Of a stretch of DNA of 64,000 bases, positions 61,201 to 64,000 are shown in pieces. The stretch covers positions 1,926,001 through 1,990,000 of the forward strand of contig NC_009656.1 in the NCBI RefSeq assembly GCF_000017205.1, given 5' to 3'. Made by a program: the position numbers and the translations under genes. The stretch is from Pseudomonas paraeruginosa PA7. Its GTDB lineage: Bacteria; Pseudomonadota; Gammaproteobacteria; Pseudomonadales; Pseudomonadaceae. Each line of letters begins with the position of its first letter. The first letter of the stretch is position 1. The notes below the pieces were generated by a model, which did no database searches, had not been told where the DNA came from, and saw only the letters and a list, made by a program, of their open reading frames with translations.

Positions 61201-61264
61201 GTCGAATCCTTTGGTTGCATGATCCGCCCGGCGGCGGACCGTTGTATTTCAGTGGTACTGCGGC

Positions 61265-61936
61265 TCAGCAATCGCAGAGCGCGCGGTCGAGAACCTCGAT
61301 CAGCTCGCGCGGGTGGTCGACTATCACGTCGGCGCCCCAGTGCGCGGGGTTGTCTTCGGGGTGGATGTAGCCGTAGCGCACCGCCGCGGTCTTGGTCCCG
61401 GCATCGCGGCCGGACTCGATGTCGCGCAGGTCGTCGCCGATGAACAGCACGCCCGACGGGTCGATGCCGAGCTGGCTGCAGGCCAGCAGCAGCGGCTCGG
61501 GGTCGGGCTTGCTGCGGCTCACGTGGTCCGGGCAGACCAGCACCTTCGAGCGCTCGGCATAGCCCAGGCGCCGCATGATCGGCTCGGCGAAGCGCACCGG
61601 CTTGTTGGTCACCACGCCCCAGATCAGTCCAGCCTTCTCGATCGCCGCGAGCAACTCGGGAATGCCGTCGTAGGGCCGGCTGAGAACCGCGCAATGCTCC
61701 TGGTAGCGCTCGAGGAACTCCTGGCGCAGCGGTTCCAGCTCCGGGCTGTCCAGCGACAGGCCGAAGGCCGCGGCAACCATCGCGCGCGCGCCGCCGGAGA
61801 CCACGTCGCGCACCCGTTGCTCGTCCACCGGCGGCAGGCCGTGGGCGGCACGCATGGCCTGGGTGATGGCGATGAAGTCCGGCGCCGTGTCGAGCAGGGT
61901 GCCATCCATGTCGAACAGTACCGCTTTGAGCCGCAT
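61265..61936 (-). CDS. mupP: N-acetylmuramic acid 6-phosphate phosphatase (HAD family)
   Basis: A 223-residue HAD phosphatase. Motif I is [15 protein letters not shown] near residue 8 (nucleophile and acid Asp pair), motif II is [13 protein letters not shown] near 110, motif III is the Lys of [13 protein letters not shown], and motif IV is [16 protein letters not shown] near 168. It was once labelled phosphoglycolate phosphatase; I recall this P. aeruginosa gene as MupP, which dephosphorylates MurNAc-6-phosphate in cell-wall recycling. I chose ATG 61936 with GGGAGG upstream; a GTG at 61945 overlaps the ubiG stop but is too close to that ribosome site. Confidence 0.88.
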   Translation of the reverse strand: MRLKAVLFDMDGTLLDTAPDFIAITQAMRAAHGLPPVDEQRVRDVVSGGARAMVAAAFGLSLDSPELEPLRQEFLERYQEHCAVLSRPYDGIPELLAAIEKAGLIWGVVTNKPVRFAEPIMRRLGYAERSKVLVCPDHVSRSKPDPEPLLLACSQLGIDPSGVLFIGDDLRDIESGRDAGTKTAAVRYGYIHPEDNPAHWGADVIVDHPRELIEVLDRALCDC

Positions 61937-61941
61937 GCGCT

Positions 61942-62640
61942 TCACGCCTCCCGCTGGGTCTGGACCATGTAGTTGACGTCGACGTCGTTGGCCAGCTTGT
62001 AGTGCTTGGTCAGCGGGTTGTAGGTCAGGCCGATGATGTCCTTGACCTCCAGGCCGGCATCGCGCGACCAGGCGCCCAGTTCCGACGGGCGGATGAACTT
62101 GCGGAAGTCGTGGGTGCCGCGCGGCAGCAACTGGAGGATGTATTCCGCGCCGATCACCGCGAACAGGTAGGCCTTGGGATTGCGGTTGATGGTCGAGAGG
62201 AATACCTGTCCGCCCGGCTTGACCAGGCGGTGGCAGGCGCGGATCACCGAGGCCGGGTCCGGCACGTGTTCGAGCATCTCCAGGCAGGTGACCACGTCGA
62301 ACTGCCCGGGCATTTCCTCGGCCATCTGCTCGGCGGTGATCTGCCGGTAGTCGACGGCGACGCCGGACTCCAGCTGGTGCAGGCGTGCCACCGCGAGCGG
62401 CGCTTCGCCCATGTCGATGCCGGTGACGCTGGCGCCGCGCTGGGCCATGGCTTCGCTGAGGATGCCGCCGCCGCAGCCGACATCGAGCACCGTCTTGCCG
62501 GCCAGCCCGGCGCGTTCGTCGATCCAGTTGACGCGCAGCGGGTTGATGTCGTGGAGGGGCTTGAACTCGCTCTCGCGGTCCCACCAGCGGTGGGCCAGTG
62601 CCTCGAATTTGGCGATCTCGGCGTGGTCGACGTTGCTCAT
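61942..62640 (-). CDS. ubiG: Ubiquinone biosynthesis O-methyltransferase
   Basis: A 232-residue S-adenosylmethionine methyltransferase that carries out both O-methylations in ubiquinone synthesis. The start [21 protein letters not shown] and the segment [15 protein letters not shown] are typical of UbiG. SAM-binding motif I is [17 protein letters not shown] near 50, and motif II/III parts are [12 protein letters not shown] and [17 protein letters not shown] near 112. Length is normal. It sits between mtaD and mupP, with about five bases to mupP. Confidence 0.94.
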   Translation of the reverse strand: MSNVDHAEIAKFEALAHRWWDRESEFKPLHDINPLRVNWIDERAGLAGKTVLDVGCGGGILSEAMAQRGASVTGIDMGEAPLAVARLHQLESGVAVDYRQITAEQMAEEMPGQFDVVTCLEMLEHVPDPASVIRACHRLVKPGGQVFLSTINRNPKAYLFAVIGAEYILQLLPRGTHDFRKFIRPSELGAWSRDAGLEVKDIIGLTYNPLTKHYKLANDVDVNYMVQTQREA

Positions 62641-62781
62641 AATCGTTCCCGTTGAAAGATGAAACCTGGGAGGGGCCGCCATGGCGGAATCCCTCATGTT
62701 GCCAGCTTTGGCGGAGGGATGGGGCCGGGAGCGGGCCACCTCTGTATGTCAGTTTGTCGCAGCGGGGCTTCCCGCCACCGC

Positions 62782-64000
<1,219 letters not shown>

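Noticed and set aside
61937-61945. GTG at 61945 as the mupP start overlapping the ubiG stop
   Set aside because: It would leave only about one base between the GGGAGG ribosome site and the start. ATG 61936 has normal spacing and gives the usual phosphatase N-terminus.

Overview
The window is Pseudomonas aeruginosa chromosome. Gene order and protein sequences match the PAO1 stretch that I recall as PA3237 running down to PA3170 (names from memory, not a database search). GC is high, genes are tightly packed, and wobble positions are GC-rich throughout, so both strands carry many long spurious reading frames. I see no tRNA, rRNA, insertion sequence, prophage, integrase or CRISPR array. It reads as core genome.

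Layout. 0.1-3.7 kb: a small DUF2061 membrane protein, an orphan quaternary-ammonium binding protein (BetX type), and the DUF485-ActP acetate symporter pair. 3.8-8.1 kb: a CBS/DUF294 protein and a DnaQ-like exonuclease that usually travel with ActP, then DUF3309, a GNAT-fold protein and an exported DUF2790 protein. 8.4-13.9 kb: a leftward LysR-hydrolase-cyclophilin-ABC exporter operon, a small exported protein and azoreductase azoR3. 14-21.1 kb: EamA permease, csaA, two AraC regulators, the phosphate-starvation lipid-remodelling pair plcP-agt1, adenylate cyclase cyaB and a DUF962 protein. 21.1-26.2 kb: a four-gene MCE (Mla-like) lipid ABC transporter and trkH. 26.3-31 kb: YkgJ and nitroreductase genes, then the Cpx system (cpxR, a Spy/CpxP-like chaperone, cpxS, and a possible degenerate kinase fragment). 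31-36.6 kb: yciI, yciB, rnm, yciO, scpA, scpB and two small proteins.

36.6-54.1 kb holds the whole glucose block: gapA and edd-glk-gltR-gtrS diverge, followed by gltBFGK-oprB, a hexose-6-phosphate mutarotase, hexR, and zwf-pgl-eda. OprB and GltBFGK import glucose. Glk, Zwf, Pgl, Edd and Eda carry it down the Entner-Doudoroff route to pyruvate and glyceraldehyde-3-phosphate, which Gap then oxidises. HexR-like palindromes lie before gapA, edd, the mutarotase gene and zwf. AANAANAA (Hfq/Crc-type) tracts lie at the starts of gltB, oprB and zwf, and also at the actP operon and gltS.

54.2-64 kb: Nudix protein, rluB, a tiny reading frame, a GGDEF protein, an IclR-hutG-gltS operon preceded by two strong palindromes, and yciK-mupP-ubiG-mtaD (mtaD runs off the right edge).

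No single cluster looks like an entirely new system. The observations I would follow up are mainly regulatory: the tandem PHO box before plcP-agt1, the zwf start with no Shine-Dalgarno sequence inside an operator, the IclR palindromes, and the kinase-like fragment beside cpxS. No intergenic stretch exceeds 300 bases unless the DUF559 remnant at 42950-43222 is discounted. The first 149 bases and the 283 bases at 8078-8360 hold nothing I can identify.
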